Source of the DNA: Ignavibacteria bacterium
Lineage (GTDB): Bacteria; Bacteroidota; Ignavibacteria; Tepidaquicellales; Tepidaquicellaceae
Assembly (NCBI GenBank): GCA_016704345.1
Contig: JADJAH010000009.1
Span: 124,001-188,000 of the forward strand
DNA length: 64,000 bases
Direction of reading: 5' to 3'
Under the pieces are notes generated by a model that did no database searches, was not told where the DNA came from, and worked only from the letters and a program-made list of their open reading frames with translations. The position numbers and the translations under genes are program-made. Each line of letters starts with the position of its first letter. Position 1 is the first letter of the stretch. Below are positions 1-8,895 of this stretch, piece after piece.

Positions 1-219
1 TTGTTGGTGACACTCACTACGTTCGGGAACACCTACAACGGCGGAAAAAGATTTCTCATGCAGATTAGCCTCCAGTTTTTTTCAGAATTTACCAAGTGAC
101 AGGCTGACACAACAAATCATTCAAATGCGAGAACCGGCAGAGTCATAGAAAGCTACAGACTTTGCTGTAGACTGAAAATAATTTATTTATGCTCCAAAAC
201 TTAAAACAAAGAGGTAAAT
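1..219. other. Upstream region of first protease gene
   Basis: No gene is seen here. The first ~50 bases resemble the repeat at 9191-9271: both begin with TTGTTGGT and end with ACAACGGCGGAAA, so this looks like the end of a copy of that element cut by the window edge. An AGAGG purine run lies just upstream of the ATG at 220. Confidence 0.4.
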
Positions 220-2460
220 ATGAAAACGAGAACTTACAAACTTGTCATTGTAAATTGGCTCATTATGATGTTCGCAATCTTAACAATGGCAAATTCACAA
301 ACAGCAAATCCGTCATACTCTTTTCCAAACATCTCTTGCGGCATGGATGACGAGATCCAATCTTCTTCAATTGTCTATCCGTATTTTCCGATGACACAAG
401 ACACACTCAGGGTGTTAGTTGTCTTTTGTAACTTTGGTCCGCCGGTGGGTAATTTTGAAATTGACGGCTCAAGCATTACTCAGTATTGGCCTGCTTCATC
501 GGCATATACAAAACCAACATGGGCCGATTCAATAATATGCCCGACCGCATCAAATGTCTGGAACAGAAGTCTGACCGGATTGTTCAGGGATGCAAGCTTT
601 GGACAGTTTATTCTGGTAGGTGATGTCTATCCGGAATTGTATATTTTTGAGAACTCGCCAAGTTTCTATGCTTCGGTCACAGGTAAAATGGGAGCGGCTG
701 TTAAGGAGTTGTTAGTCAATATTGATTCAAACGTGAACTATGCGAACTACGACAAGTTTGACCCAGAAGATTTAAACAGTAATGGGAACAGAAGAGAGCC
801 TGACGGGATCGTTGATTTCATATTCATAAACTTCAGATTCAATAACTCCGGAACAATTGACGGTTCATCTTACACAGGGTATGCAAACTTATCGGGATAC
901 TCCGGGATTTTCGGTAATGGTCAGAATGAGATTACGCTGGACGGAAAAAGAATCAAAGCCGGTTTTCCGGGTTCAGGCTGCATTTACGAAATGAACACTC
1001 CGTGGGATTTGGGAATACCCGCCCACGAATTTGGCGAACATTACGGATACGGCGGCGGACATAGTGAAGTTATGGGAAGTTTTAATTTGAACGGTGGTGG
1101 CTTGCCTTCCGCCTATGACAGGGAACATTTTGGATGGAATCTTAGCCAATCTTCACCCTCAAACAATATTTCACTTACTCTTCAGGATTTCGTTACAACA
1201 GGGCAGTATGTGAAAATTGAAAGAACTAACGATACTATCTTTCTTGAAAACAGAAGAAGAGTTAATTATTACTCTTCCGAGGAATATAGGAATTGGATTT
1301 GGCTTTCCACCGATCCACGAAATCCCATTATGCCAGATTCGGGAATGTTAATTTATCGAAATACTTACCCAAGAGGTTTCGAAGTGCAATCCGCATTTGG
1401 AAAATGGGATTGGAAGAAGTGTGTAACGTCCAACAGGTATCAGGTGAGTTTTACATCTCATTCTAATAACAAATTTCTTACGGACAATGTAAATAGATAC
1501 AATGGGACTTCGACTTTCTTCTTGAGAGATGTTGACCCACTTGATGAGTTTTGTCAAACTGTTCTGTTCTTAGGTTCACCGCAACACAAAGTTAGCTATT
1601 CAGGTGTCAATGGCGATATTAATACCTGCTTTGACATTGGCTACAATCAGGTCTATTCTCCCTGGAGCAATCCACCGCTTCCGGTAACGAACGCGAACGA
1701 CAGCCTGACAATTGAACTGACAGGAAGAAACTCTGACGGCTCTCTTGCTGTGAGCATATACTTCACTAACATTCTCGGCGCCTCACCTTCAAAGCCGCAA
1801 TTGCTGAAGGTTGAAAAACAATCAATCGGAGATCAGTTCAGCCCAAGACTGAATTGGAACAGAAATCTTGAGCCTGACCTTTCGGGTTACCGGATATACA
1901 GAGGAGACGGATACGCTCCGGTGTCCTTTGCTTATCTTGGAGAATGCACCGACACAACATATCTGGATGAGAGTGTATTGCTTTACGGTTCCGGAGGCGG
2001 GAATCAGCCATGCTCTTATTACCTTGTACAATATACGTATGCAGTGTCTGCCTATGATAACTCGGACAAAGAATCTGTAAAATCAGACGGAGCATTCATT
2101 GAAGGATACTCTGATCCGTGTGCACCGATAGGGCCAATGATAAGTAATCCGGGCAATTCGTCACCTAATGACAGGAAGAATGAAATCTTGACGAAAAGCG
2201 AATTCCGCCTTTTTGATGTATTTCCCAATCCCTTTAATCCGTCAACAATAATTGAATTTGACATTCCGGAAGACCTGAAAGTTAAGATAGTGATCTTTGA
2301 TGTATCGGGAAAACAAATTTCAGAGCTTTCGAATCAGGCTTATGAGATGGGAAGGCACAGCATAAGATTTGATGGCGCGGGCCTCCCGTCAGGAATATAT
2401 TATTGCAGACTTGAAGCAGGTATGTTTGTAAATGTGAAGAAGCTCGTTTTGTTGAAATGA
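220..2460 (+). CDS. T9SS-exported M6-like metalloprotease
   Basis: This 746-residue secreted protein begins with a signal peptide (hydrophobic stretch ~10-24, ending MANSQ). Residues ~60-310 resemble the M6 (immune inhibitor A-like) metallopeptidase domain. The zinc site reads HEFGEHYGYGGGH from residue 269, followed by a Met (SEVMGS). Relative to the family HExGH motif, one residue appears inserted before the second His, so catalysis is uncertain. A fibronectin-like stretch lies at ~520-620. The last ~80 residues are a T9SS C-terminal sorting domain (FPNPFNPSTIIEFDIP, then SGIYYCRLEAG, ending VKKLVLLK). A damaged paralogue with the normal HEYGH motif lies at 59537-61752. Predicted fate is export across the outer membrane and surface attachment or release. 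The family call is by motif and overall resemblance. Confidence 0.82.
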   Translation: MKTRTYKLVIVNWLIMMFAILTMANSQTANPSYSFPNISCGMDDEIQSSSIVYPYFPMTQDTLRVLVVFCNFGPPVGNFEIDGSSITQYWPASSAYTKPTWADSIICPTASNVWNRSLTGLFRDASFGQFILVGDVYPELYIFENSPSFYASVTGKMGAAVKELLVNIDSNVNYANYDKFDPEDLNSNGNRREPDGIVDFIFINFRFNNSGTIDGSSYTGYANLSGYSGIFGNGQNEITLDGKRIKAGFPGSGCIYEMNTPWDLGIPAHEFGEHYGYGGGHSEVMGSFNLNGGGLPSAYDREHFGWNLSQSSPSNNISLTLQDFVTTGQYVKIERTNDTIFLENRRRVNYYSSEEYRNWIWLSTDPRNPIMPDSGMLIYRNTYPRGFEVQSAFGKWDWKKCVTSNRYQVSFTSHSNNKFLTDNVNRYNGTSTFFLRDVDPLDEFCQTVLFLGSPQHKVSYSGVNGDINTCFDIGYNQVYSPWSNPPLPVTNANDSLTIELTGRNSDGSLAVSIYFTNILGASPSKPQLLKVEKQSIGDQFSPRLNWNRNLEPDLSGYRIYRGDGYAPVSFAYLGECTDTTYLDESVLLYGSGGGNQPCSYYLVQYTYAVSAYDNSDKESVKSDGAFIEGYSDPCAPIGPMISNPGNSSPNDRKNEILTKSEFRLFDVFPNPFNPSTIIEFDIPEDLKVKIVIFDVSGKQISELSNQAYEMGRHSIRFDGAGLPSGIYYCRLEAGMFVNVKKLVLLK

Positions 2461-2498
2461 AGCATTGAAATGACTGATGTCTCATAGATTATTTTTTG

Positions 2499-2556
2499 CG
2501 CATGGAAGCCGCGGCTTCTCACAAAGTGATGGTTTTGAGGTTTCCATGCGGATTTT
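2499..2556 (+). terminator. Hairpin after protease gene
   Basis: Arms CGCATGGAA and TTCCATGCG enclose a ~35-base loop with an inner GCCGCGGC, followed by GATTTT. It lies 38 bases after the stop at 2460, so it is a plausible but imperfect intrinsic terminator. Confidence 0.4.
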
Positions 2557-2579
2557 AAAAACACTAAAAATTTTGAATC

Positions 2580-3849
2580 ATGAAAGCAAGTGAAATTGTG
2601 AAGGAACTGATTTTGGTTCTCATGATACTGATAGTTGCGGGAGAATCTTTCGCTCAATCCGGCTGGGTTCGTTTGAACATGCCTTTGAAGAATTACATTC
2701 ATGTAACTTTTCTAAATCAAATACCGGATTTATTGTCACACAGGATAATATAATTTACAAGACCTCTAATAGTGGAAGTACCTGGGTGTTTTCCTAAGCA
2801 ATCCAGGTCTTACTTTACCGTCGAAAAGAGCAGATATTCTGAATGAGCAGAACATTCTGTTGATGGGCGGTTCTATGTATTTCACAACTGATGGAGGAGC
2901 AAATTGGATTTCCAGTTATATCCCAACCGGTTGCAGTGGTTCGGGTTTTACAATTCTGCAATGTATTGATATTGTGAGTCCCTCAACTGCGTTTGTAGGT
3001 GGTACAGATGTTTGCGTCAATGAGTCTGTTGATGGAATTGTTTACAAAACCACAAACGCCGGATTAAATTGGTTTCAATCGTTCAGAGGAGATTTTGAGC
3101 ATTATGATTTAAAAGCAAAAGACTCTTTGAACATTGCAAAGTCGAGCGGTGCTTTTATGAGATCATCAGACGGAGGAGTCTCGTGGAACTATGTTTCAAA
3201 TATGCATGCCTTCGGAGGAATTATGAGCGATCCGTTTAGGGATACTATAATGGTCTCGGATACGAGAGGTCTAGTAATCAGGTCCACGAACAGAGGCAAT
3301 GAGTTCATTGAACTTCAAACCGGCAATACAAAACCCTTACGTAATCTGTTTTTCATTGACAGAAAGCGGGGGCATTTTATCGGAGATTCTGGAGTAATAC
3401 TATTTACTTCAAATGCCGGTGAAACATTTTCGGTTCAACAATCAAATACGATGCAGAAACTCAACAGTGTTTACTTCATCAATAAGGATACAGGCTTTGC
3501 AGTGGGAGACAGCGGAGTTGTTCTCAGAACCTATACCGGCGGCATACTTACCGGTGTTGAGAGCAATAACGCAGTTACAAATCCAACAGAGTTTGCGCTT
3601 CTGCAAAACTTCCCCAACCCCTTCAACCCAACCACAGCCATCAGATTCGATGTCAGTATTTCGGGAAATGTTTCGCTGAAAGTGTATGACGTCCTTGGCA
3701 GAGAAGTTGCCGTGCTTGCAAATGAATATCTGCGGGCGGGGAGTTATGAGCGGGTGTTTGAGAGTTCAGATCTTTCGAGCGGGGTTTACTTCTATACGCT
3801 AAGAGCGGATGAGTTTGAGAAGACTTTGCGGATGGTGGTGGTGAGGTGA
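2580..3849 (+). pseudogene. YCF48-type T9SS protein with two frameshifts
   Basis: Translation from ATG 2580 gives a signal peptide (LMILIVAGESFAQSGW) and then loses frame near 2714. The next frame continues sensibly (SNTGFIVTQDNIIYKTSNSG) to a stop after WVFS near 2797. The third frame carries SNPGLTLPSKRADIL and runs open to 3849. Each step is what a single missing base would produce, the second in a T run. The body has YCF48/BNR-like propeller repeats (TGFAVGDSGVVLRT, KTTNAGLNW). The end is a T9SS sorting domain (NFPNPFNPTTAIRFDV, ending EKTLRMVVVR). Either the gene is decayed or the sequence carries indel errors; the intact 3' part could start internally at 2860 but would then lack a signal peptide. 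Confidence 0.75.
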
Positions 3850-3879
3850 TTCTAACTGCTGCTGGTCATTACAATTGTG

Positions 3880-3940
3880 GCGTCAGGACTTCCGTCCTGA
3901 CGCAATTAGTTTACTTGTGTCGGGACGGAAGTCCCGACAC
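3880..3940. repeat. Pair of inverted REP-like hairpins
   Basis: Two 24-base palindromes occupy 3880-3903 and 3917-3940. Each has a perfect 10-bp stem and a 4-base loop, TTCC in the first and GGAA in the second. They are related copies in opposite orientation. Where their arms differ (CAGGAC versus CGGGAC) the opposite arm has changed to keep pairing. Confidence 0.8.
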
Positions 3941-3944
3941 CACA

Positions 3945-4156
3945 AAATCAGATTCAGCATCAGATACAGCGGAATTTATTCTTTAAAAGTTTACAATTCA
4001 ACAGGACAGAAACTTTCAGATTTATTCAGCAGGAAGTTTACACCAGGCTCATATCAAATAACTTTCAGTTCTTATGAACTTGCATCCGGAGTTTATTTCT
4101 ATGAGTTATCAGCATCAGACGAAAAATCAATCAAAAAATTTGTAGTTCTCAAATGA
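3945..4156 (+). pseudogene. Orphan T9SS sorting-domain fragment
   Basis: The reading frame encodes only a sorting-domain end: YSLKVYNSTGQKLSDL, then GSYQITF and ASGVYFYELSA, ending KKFVVLK. No signal peptide or cargo domain precedes it. Upstream, the frame runs into the two REP-like hairpins at 3880-3940. It is best read as the 3' remnant of a lost cargo gene. Confidence 0.7.
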
Positions 4157-4194
4157 CACATAAACTTTCACGGGAAAAGGAGGAAAGAAAAGAT

Positions 4195-4323
4195 ATGAAG
4201 ATTCAACTCAAATGGCTGCTGCTCGAGCTTTTCATCACTTCAGTTTTAACTATAACCCATTCTGCGGCTACCGCACAGCGTAATGGTATTATTGAAATGA
4301 AAAGATTGCGAAAAAGGACTTAG
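4195..4323 (+). pseudogene. Signal-peptide-only remnant of a secreted gene
   Basis: A 42-codon frame starts at ATG 4195, 11 bases after a strong AAGGAGG (4177-4183). It encodes a typical signal peptide (KWLLLELFITSVLTI, ending SAATAQ) followed by 17 residues and a stop. It probably represents the 5' end of a former exported-protein gene whose body has been replaced by the gene at 4379. Expression as a short secreted peptide cannot be excluded. Confidence 0.45.
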
Positions 4324-4378
4324 AACATCTTGAAGGTACAAGAGGTAAATTTGAAACCAAAAATAATTTACAAAGAAG

Positions 4379-5875
4379 ATGAATACTATTTCAGACTTGA
4401 GGATACTTTTTCTGAGTGCGATTCTGATACTCTTAATGAATTCCGCTGAGTCAGTTTCACAGATAACATGGGAAAGGACTTCTATAAATGGAAGTAGTTT
4501 CTTCAATATGACCACAACCATGGACAGTGGTACAGTTTCAACCGGACGTATTTGGAGATCTACCGATTACAGACTATTTCTAGAGAAGAGAAGCAGATAT
4601 GGAGAATTGGTCTGGAATACTGTATTTGACTCTAATTCAAACAATGGATCTGTTGGGTTCTGGGTAGAGGAAACGCTAGACGGTGGAATCATCGTCACAG
4701 GTTATTACTCTATCGCAAGTACCGACATTCTTCTGATGAAGCTAAACAGCCAAGGGATAATACAATGGTATAAAACTTTCGGCGGTCCAACTGTAGACCA
4801 GGGATATTGTGTGAAGCAGACAAATGACAAAGGATTCATTGTTCAATGCAGGGTAAACTCATTCAGTTCAAATAACGACATCATGATAATAAAAACGGAT
4901 TCGCTGGGAAATCTTCAATGGCAGAAGCTGTTCGATTATGCTCAAGATTTTTTACCATCAGATATGTTAATCTATAATGCTGGAAGATATCTGTTTTCAG
5001 GCGGTCTAGGAGGCCTCGGTCCATTGGGACAAGGCAGAATAAAACTCATTGCAATAGATCAGAACGGAGATTCGTTGTGGAGCAAAGAGCACAGAGTTCA
5101 AAACTTTGTGACTTCACCGTATTCAAGCGTTGTTTCTTCAAGTGGAAGAATCATTATTGCCGGAGAACTTTCATTTGAGAACAAATCTTTTGTTATGGAA
5201 CTGGATTCTTTGGGAAACAAGCTTAGAGAATGGACATTTCAGTATCCCGGTATCTCAGACAGAGCAAGGTTCATTGCAGAGTCCAAAGGAAGGGGTTATG
5301 TCCTTTGTTCGAATGCTTACAGCATCTTCAGTGCGACAACCCAAAACGGTAATCGATACAAGGATGAAGGGCAACCGGGCTTTGCCATACTAAGACTGAT
5401 CGGATATGACGGCGAGCTTAAATTTGAGAAGGTCAGAGGTTTCGGATCGTACACTTTGCGTTACGAGAGCATAGCAAACACATATGACGGTGGCTTCGCA
5501 ATATCGGGTTATTTTTATAACAGTTCGGAAGTGGGCGGATACACAGTTAAAACCGACTCAAGCGGAGAATTCAAACCAAGTTTGGTAATGCACAGCAACG
5601 AAGAAGTAAGAAGCTTAAAGCTGTTTCAAAATTTTCCGAATCCGTTCAATCCTTCAACAACCATAAGGTTTGACATCAAGACTTCAGGCAATGTATCTCT
5701 GAAAGTATTTGATATACTCGGCAGAGAAGTCGCTGTGCTTGTGGATCAGAATCTGAGGGCGGGAACTTATGAGCGAGTGTTTGATGCAAAAGATCTTCCA
5801 AGCGGTGTTTACGTCTACTCACTGAATGTTGACGGAAAGCAGATTGGCGTGAGACGTATGACTCTTGTAAAGTAA
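4379..5875 (+). CDS. T9SS-exported repeat (propeller-like) protein
   Basis: This 498-residue protein has a signal peptide at ~1-28 (ILFLSAILILLMNSAESVSQ). Its body is made of ~50-residue repeats of the pattern DGGIIVTGY...DILLMKLNSQG.IQWYKTFGG, seen again as DKGFIVQCR and DGGFAISGYF. This arrangement is typical of secreted beta-propellers in this phylum. The last ~85 residues are a T9SS sorting domain (LFQNFPNPFNPSTTIRFDI, ending GVRRMTLVK). The 3' end is nearly identical in DNA to those ending at 7264, 57900 and 61752, and it runs straight into a palindrome at 5886. The ligand or function is unknown. Confidence 0.8.
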   Translation: MNTISDLRILFLSAILILLMNSAESVSQITWERTSINGSSFFNMTTTMDSGTVSTGRIWRSTDYRLFLEKRSRYGELVWNTVFDSNSNNGSVGFWVEETLDGGIIVTGYYSIASTDILLMKLNSQGIIQWYKTFGGPTVDQGYCVKQTNDKGFIVQCRVNSFSSNNDIMIIKTDSLGNLQWQKLFDYAQDFLPSDMLIYNAGRYLFSGGLGGLGPLGQGRIKLIAIDQNGDSLWSKEHRVQNFVTSPYSSVVSSSGRIIIAGELSFENKSFVMELDSLGNKLREWTFQYPGISDRARFIAESKGRGYVLCSNAYSIFSATTQNGNRYKDEGQPGFAILRLIGYDGELKFEKVRGFGSYTLRYESIANTYDGGFAISGYFYNSSEVGGYTVKTDSSGEFKPSLVMHSNEEVRSLKLFQNFPNPFNPSTTIRFDIKTSGNVSLKVFDILGREVAVLVDQNLRAGTYERVFDAKDLPSGVYVYSLNVDGKQIGVRRMTLVK

Positions 5876-5885
5876 AAATTCCACT

Positions 5886-5926
5886 CCCGCAGCATCCTCG
5901 GAAAATCACCGGGACATGCTGCGGGG
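5886..5926. repeat. CTD-associated palindrome, copy 1
   Basis: The outer stem pairs CCCGCAGCAT with ATGCTGCGGG around the conserved centre CCTCGGAAAATC. It begins 10 bases after the stop codon of the upstream sorting domain. Related copies are at 7275, 7372, 9144, 57911 and 61763. It could also act as a terminator, though a T tract is missing. Confidence 0.85.
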
Positions 5927-5966
5927 ACGAGGAGTCAATTTATTTAAATCAAACTTAACAAAAAAA

Positions 5967-7264
5967 ATGAAAACAATAATCAGTTCACTTATTACAGTTC
6001 TGCTCATCAACATCGCATCATTTGCGCAAAGCGGCTGGATTCAGCAGACGAGCAACACTACGCGAACTCTAAATGATGTATTCTTTATTGATCCGCAGAA
6101 GGGATGGATTGTCGCAGATTCAGGTACTTTTCTGAAGACTACAAATGGCGGTGTAAACTTGACTGTTCAATCACTTCCTTTTTACAGACCTCTGAATACT
6201 GTCTTTTTCATCAATGAAAATGTCGGTTATGCCGGTGGCGGGTTCTTGGACATAACGAATTTTGGATATCTATACAAGACAACCGATGGCGGAGACAACT
6301 GGACCGTTATGGATTACGGAGATATCGTCAATGATATCCTCTTTACTAATGCTACTTCGGGATTTTTAGGAATTAATAGCACCATAGATGGACAATCAAT
6401 TGGAGGTATTTGGCGAACTACAAACAGCGGAACGAATTGGAGTCAGGAATTCACATCCTACATCTGCCAATCCTTGAGTTTCTCAAGTCAGCAAACCGTA
6501 TACTCCGTCGGGCATTACTGGGATGATACTTCAAACGACACAAGCATTGTAATGAAGACAACAGATTATGGAACAACATGGGAAACAAAATTCAAGAACG
6601 CAAATGTGTGGGGGCATGGCTTCTTAAGATCAGTGTTCTCGATTGACAACAATGTTTGGGTTGCTGGGAGAGCCGGATTAATTCTAAATTCTACTGACCA
6701 CGGTGAAAGCTGGAGCAATCAGCCTACTCCAGGGTCGAACTCCATGAATTCAATATTCTTTGCAAATGCCAACACAGGCTGGGCTGTGGGAGACAGGCAA
6801 TTGAACTCGACCAATATAATAAAGACTACCAATTCAGGCTCGTTGTGGTTCAATTTAGAAAATTCGTTCGGTTCCACACTGAAGTCGGTCTATTTTGTGA
6901 ATGACTTAACAGGCTGGGCTGTCGGAGAAAATGGAGTAATTGTTAAAACAACAACCGGAGGAATTACTTCTGTAAGTAACGTTGGCTCTGAAATCCCTGA
7001 CCGGTATTACCTTTCACAGAATTATCCCAACCCCTTCAATCCGAGGACAATTATCAATTACGAATTAAGAATTAAGAATTTCGTTATGCTGAAAGTATAT
7101 GACATTGAAGGAAAGAAGTTGCGACACTTGTAAATGAAATCATGCCTGCGGGGAAGCATGCAGTGGAGTTCAATGCGGAAGGTCTTCCGAGCGGGGTTTA
7201 CATCTACTCACTGAATGTTGACGGAAAGCAGATTGGTGTGAGACGTATGACTCTTATAAAGTAG
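5967..7264 (+). pseudogene. YCF48-type T9SS protein, frameshift in sorting domain
   Basis: The start is ATG 5967, followed by a signal peptide (IISSLITVLLINIASFAQSGW). The body carries repeated YCF48/BNR-like blades (KTTDGGDNWT, RTTNSGTNWSQ, STDHGESWSN, TGWAVGENGVIVKT), which bind unknown partners in exported proteins. The sorting domain starts QNYPNPFNPRTIINYEL. After DIEGKK the frame is lost near 7113 and stops at 7133. One base restored there gives GREVATLVNEIMPAGK and continues open to GVRRMTLIK at 7264; the related copy at 62214 has the extra base in this spot. The truncated form would lack most of the sorting signal, so export would probably fail. Confidence 0.75.
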
Positions 7265-7274
7265 AAATTCCGCT

Positions 7275-7315
7275 CTCGCAGTGTCCTCGGAAAATCGCCG
7301 GGAGATGCTGCGGGG
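7275..7315. repeat. CTD-associated palindrome, copy 2
   Basis: It has the same structure as the copy at 5886, with centre CCTCGGAAAATCGCCGGG and a less perfect left arm (TCTCGCAGTGT). It starts 11 bases after the stop at 7264. Confidence 0.8.
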
Positions 7316-7327
7316 ACGAGAATTTTT

Positions 7328-7360
7328 TATTCTTAATTCCTAATTCCTAATTCTTAATTT
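7328..7360. repeat. Heptamer tandem repeat
   Basis: Short 7-bp repeats of the AATTCCT/AATTCTT type lie between two palindrome copies. The same repeat class recurs at 10348, 18685, 45793, 46952, 47072 and 62921. Confidence 0.7.
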
Positions 7361-7371
7361 TCATTTCCCCT

Positions 7372-7412
7372 CCCGCAGCGTCCTCGGAAAATCGCCGGGA
7401 GATGCTGCGGGG
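7372..7412. repeat. CTD-associated palindrome, copy 3
   Basis: This is a third copy of the palindrome (CCCGCAGCGT ... ATGCTGCGGG) with the same centre. It is separated from copy 2 by heptamer repeats and precedes the 21-bp array by ~100 bases. Confidence 0.8.
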
Positions 7413-7513
7413 ACATCAAGAGTTTGATTTTACTATGGTTCCACTGTTTAAAGATACTTCATAGCTCTTACTTTCCATAATTAAGTGAACAAAAGTTCAA
7501 TTTCAACTTTTCA

Positions 7514-8122
7514 AGATGCATCCGGAGTATTTCCGGAAGCGGTCTGAGTATTTCCGGAAGCAGCCGGAGCATTTCCGGAAGCGGCCTGAGTATTTCCGGA
7601 AGCAGCCTGAGTATTTCCGGAAGCGGCCTGAGTATTTCCGGAAGCGTCCTGAGTATTTCCGGAAGCGTCCGGAGTATTTCGAGATGCGTCCGGAGTATTT
7701 CCAGAAGCGGCCTGAGTGTTTCCAGATGCGTCCGGAGTATTTCAAGATGCGTCCGGAGTATTTCCGGAAGCGGTCTGAGTATTTCCGGAAGCATCCACTG
7801 AATTTTTGTTCAGTGACTGAGTACTTCCGGAAGCGGGCTGACTTCTTCAGTTTGCAGGCAGAGTACTAAAGTTCACCGGCAGAGTTCTTAAGTTTTGAAG
7901 CCGAGTTTTTCAAGATGCAGACTAAACTCTTAAAGTTATTTCCGGATTGCTTGAAACCACAGGCACACTTCTTCCGGAGTGCGACAGGTTTCTTCGAGTG
8001 ATGATCTCTTTACATTCAGACACAGCCTGAGTTCTTCAATTTGCGAGCCGGACACTTCGGGTCAAGTTCAGAGTCCATGAAGTTACAGTCAGTTTTCATT
8101 CAGAGAAGAACGGGTATCTTCT
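7514..8122. repeat. 21-bp tandem array, 29 phase-locked units
   Basis: Units of exactly 21 bp run from 7514. The first ~13 are close copies containing GAGTATTTCCGGAAGCGG. From ~7787 they diverge strongly but keep the 21-bp step, with GAGT/CTTC positions still recognisable to 8122. No indel breaks the phase in ~610 bp. Because 21 is a multiple of three, the conserved part is open on both strands (EYFRKRP-type repeats on plus), but stops appear in the diverged part and no start signal is evident. I treat it as non-coding. Confidence 0.85.
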
Positions 8123-8480
8123 GACGTTCGTCATACTCAATAAACTCATGATGTGCATTATTTTATGAACATAAAACTTGCTCCAATTGAAACAGAGGCG
8201 CATATAAGGAATACGGATATGACAGCCAGGAAATATCCAGATGATATCAGCCGGAAATGATACAGTTCAACAATATCGCAATGAAAAAACGGATCGATTT
8301 GATTTAAATAATTGGTTTGTAACTCGTAAATTCTTATGCAAGCAATAACTTCTATTCTAAACAGTTTTAAACATTCAGATTTATTACTATTTTTGCAACT
8401 GCGTCGGAATTAACGGATGCATTCTGCGCAACCGGTGATGAGATGCAGTTTGCGACAAGAAATTTAAATCATAAAACCAA
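8123..8480. other. Intergenic region without recognised gene
   Basis: This AT-rich stretch lies between the 21-bp array and the HicB-like gene. I see no gene, clear hairpin or repeat in it. It presumably holds the promoter of the hicBA pair. Confidence 0.4.
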
Positions 8481-8705
8481 ATGAATTTTAAGCTCAGCAC
8501 TGTTGTGGAAAAAGATGATTCGGGATTTTTTGCCTATTGTCCTGAACTAAAGGGATGTATGTCGCAGGGAAGCAGTCACGATGATGCTCTGAAAAATCTA
8601 AAGGAAGCTATTGACCTTTATTTAGAGACCTTATCTGAAGATGAACTGAAACTTGTTCTTAGCAAAGAGATTCATACAAGCTATTACAATGTGAAGGTTG
8701 GCTAA
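8481..8705 (+). CDS. hicB: HicB-like antitoxin
   Basis: This 74-residue protein matches the HicB N-terminal (UPF0150) fold: FKLSTVVEKDDSGFFAYCPELKGCMSQG, followed by a helix DALKNLKEAIDLYLE. HicB antitoxins bind and neutralise the HicA mRNA interferase and usually repress their own operon. This is a short version without an obvious DNA-binding C-terminal domain. Its last 8 bases overlap the start of the HicA-like gene, so the two are probably translationally coupled, in antitoxin-first order. It sits in a repeat-rich region between two T9SS remnants. Confidence 0.82.
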   Translation: MNFKLSTVVEKDDSGFFAYCPELKGCMSQGSSHDDALKNLKEAIDLYLETLSEDELKLVLSKEIHTSYYNVKVG

Positions 8706-8895
8706 GCAGCCGAGACTAACTGCAAAGGAAGCCGTGAAACTCATTCTGGATGCTGGATTCCGGCACATCAGAAGCAAGGGAATTCACAAGATCTGTATCA
8801 AAGATAAGATTCGGATTGTACTTCCATTTCATTCCGGTCAGGTTCTGCACCCGAAAATTGTCAAGGAAGTGTTAACTGTAATTGAAAACGAATAA
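8698..8895 (+). CDS. hicA: HicA-like mRNA interferase toxin
   Basis: This 65-residue protein starts at TTG 8698, overlapping the antitoxin stop. It has the HicA double-stranded RNA-binding-like fold: LTAKEAVKLILDAGF, then the catalytic-His region SKGIHKICI (family GSHxxy, here GIH), then VLPFHSGQVLHPKIVKEVL. HicA cleaves mRNA when free of HicB. Length and motif fit an intact toxin. The non-ATG start and 8-base overlap suggest its translation depends on the antitoxin gene. Confidence 0.8.
   Translation: MAKQPRLTAKEAVKLILDAGFRHIRSKGIHKICIKDKIRIVLPFHSGQVLHPKIVKEVLTVIENE

Noticed and set aside
7516..7869. Open frame for a repeat protein (EYFRKRP units)
   Set aside because: The 21-bp unit keeps all frames open on both strands; no start signal or signal peptide is present, and the phase continues past stop codons.
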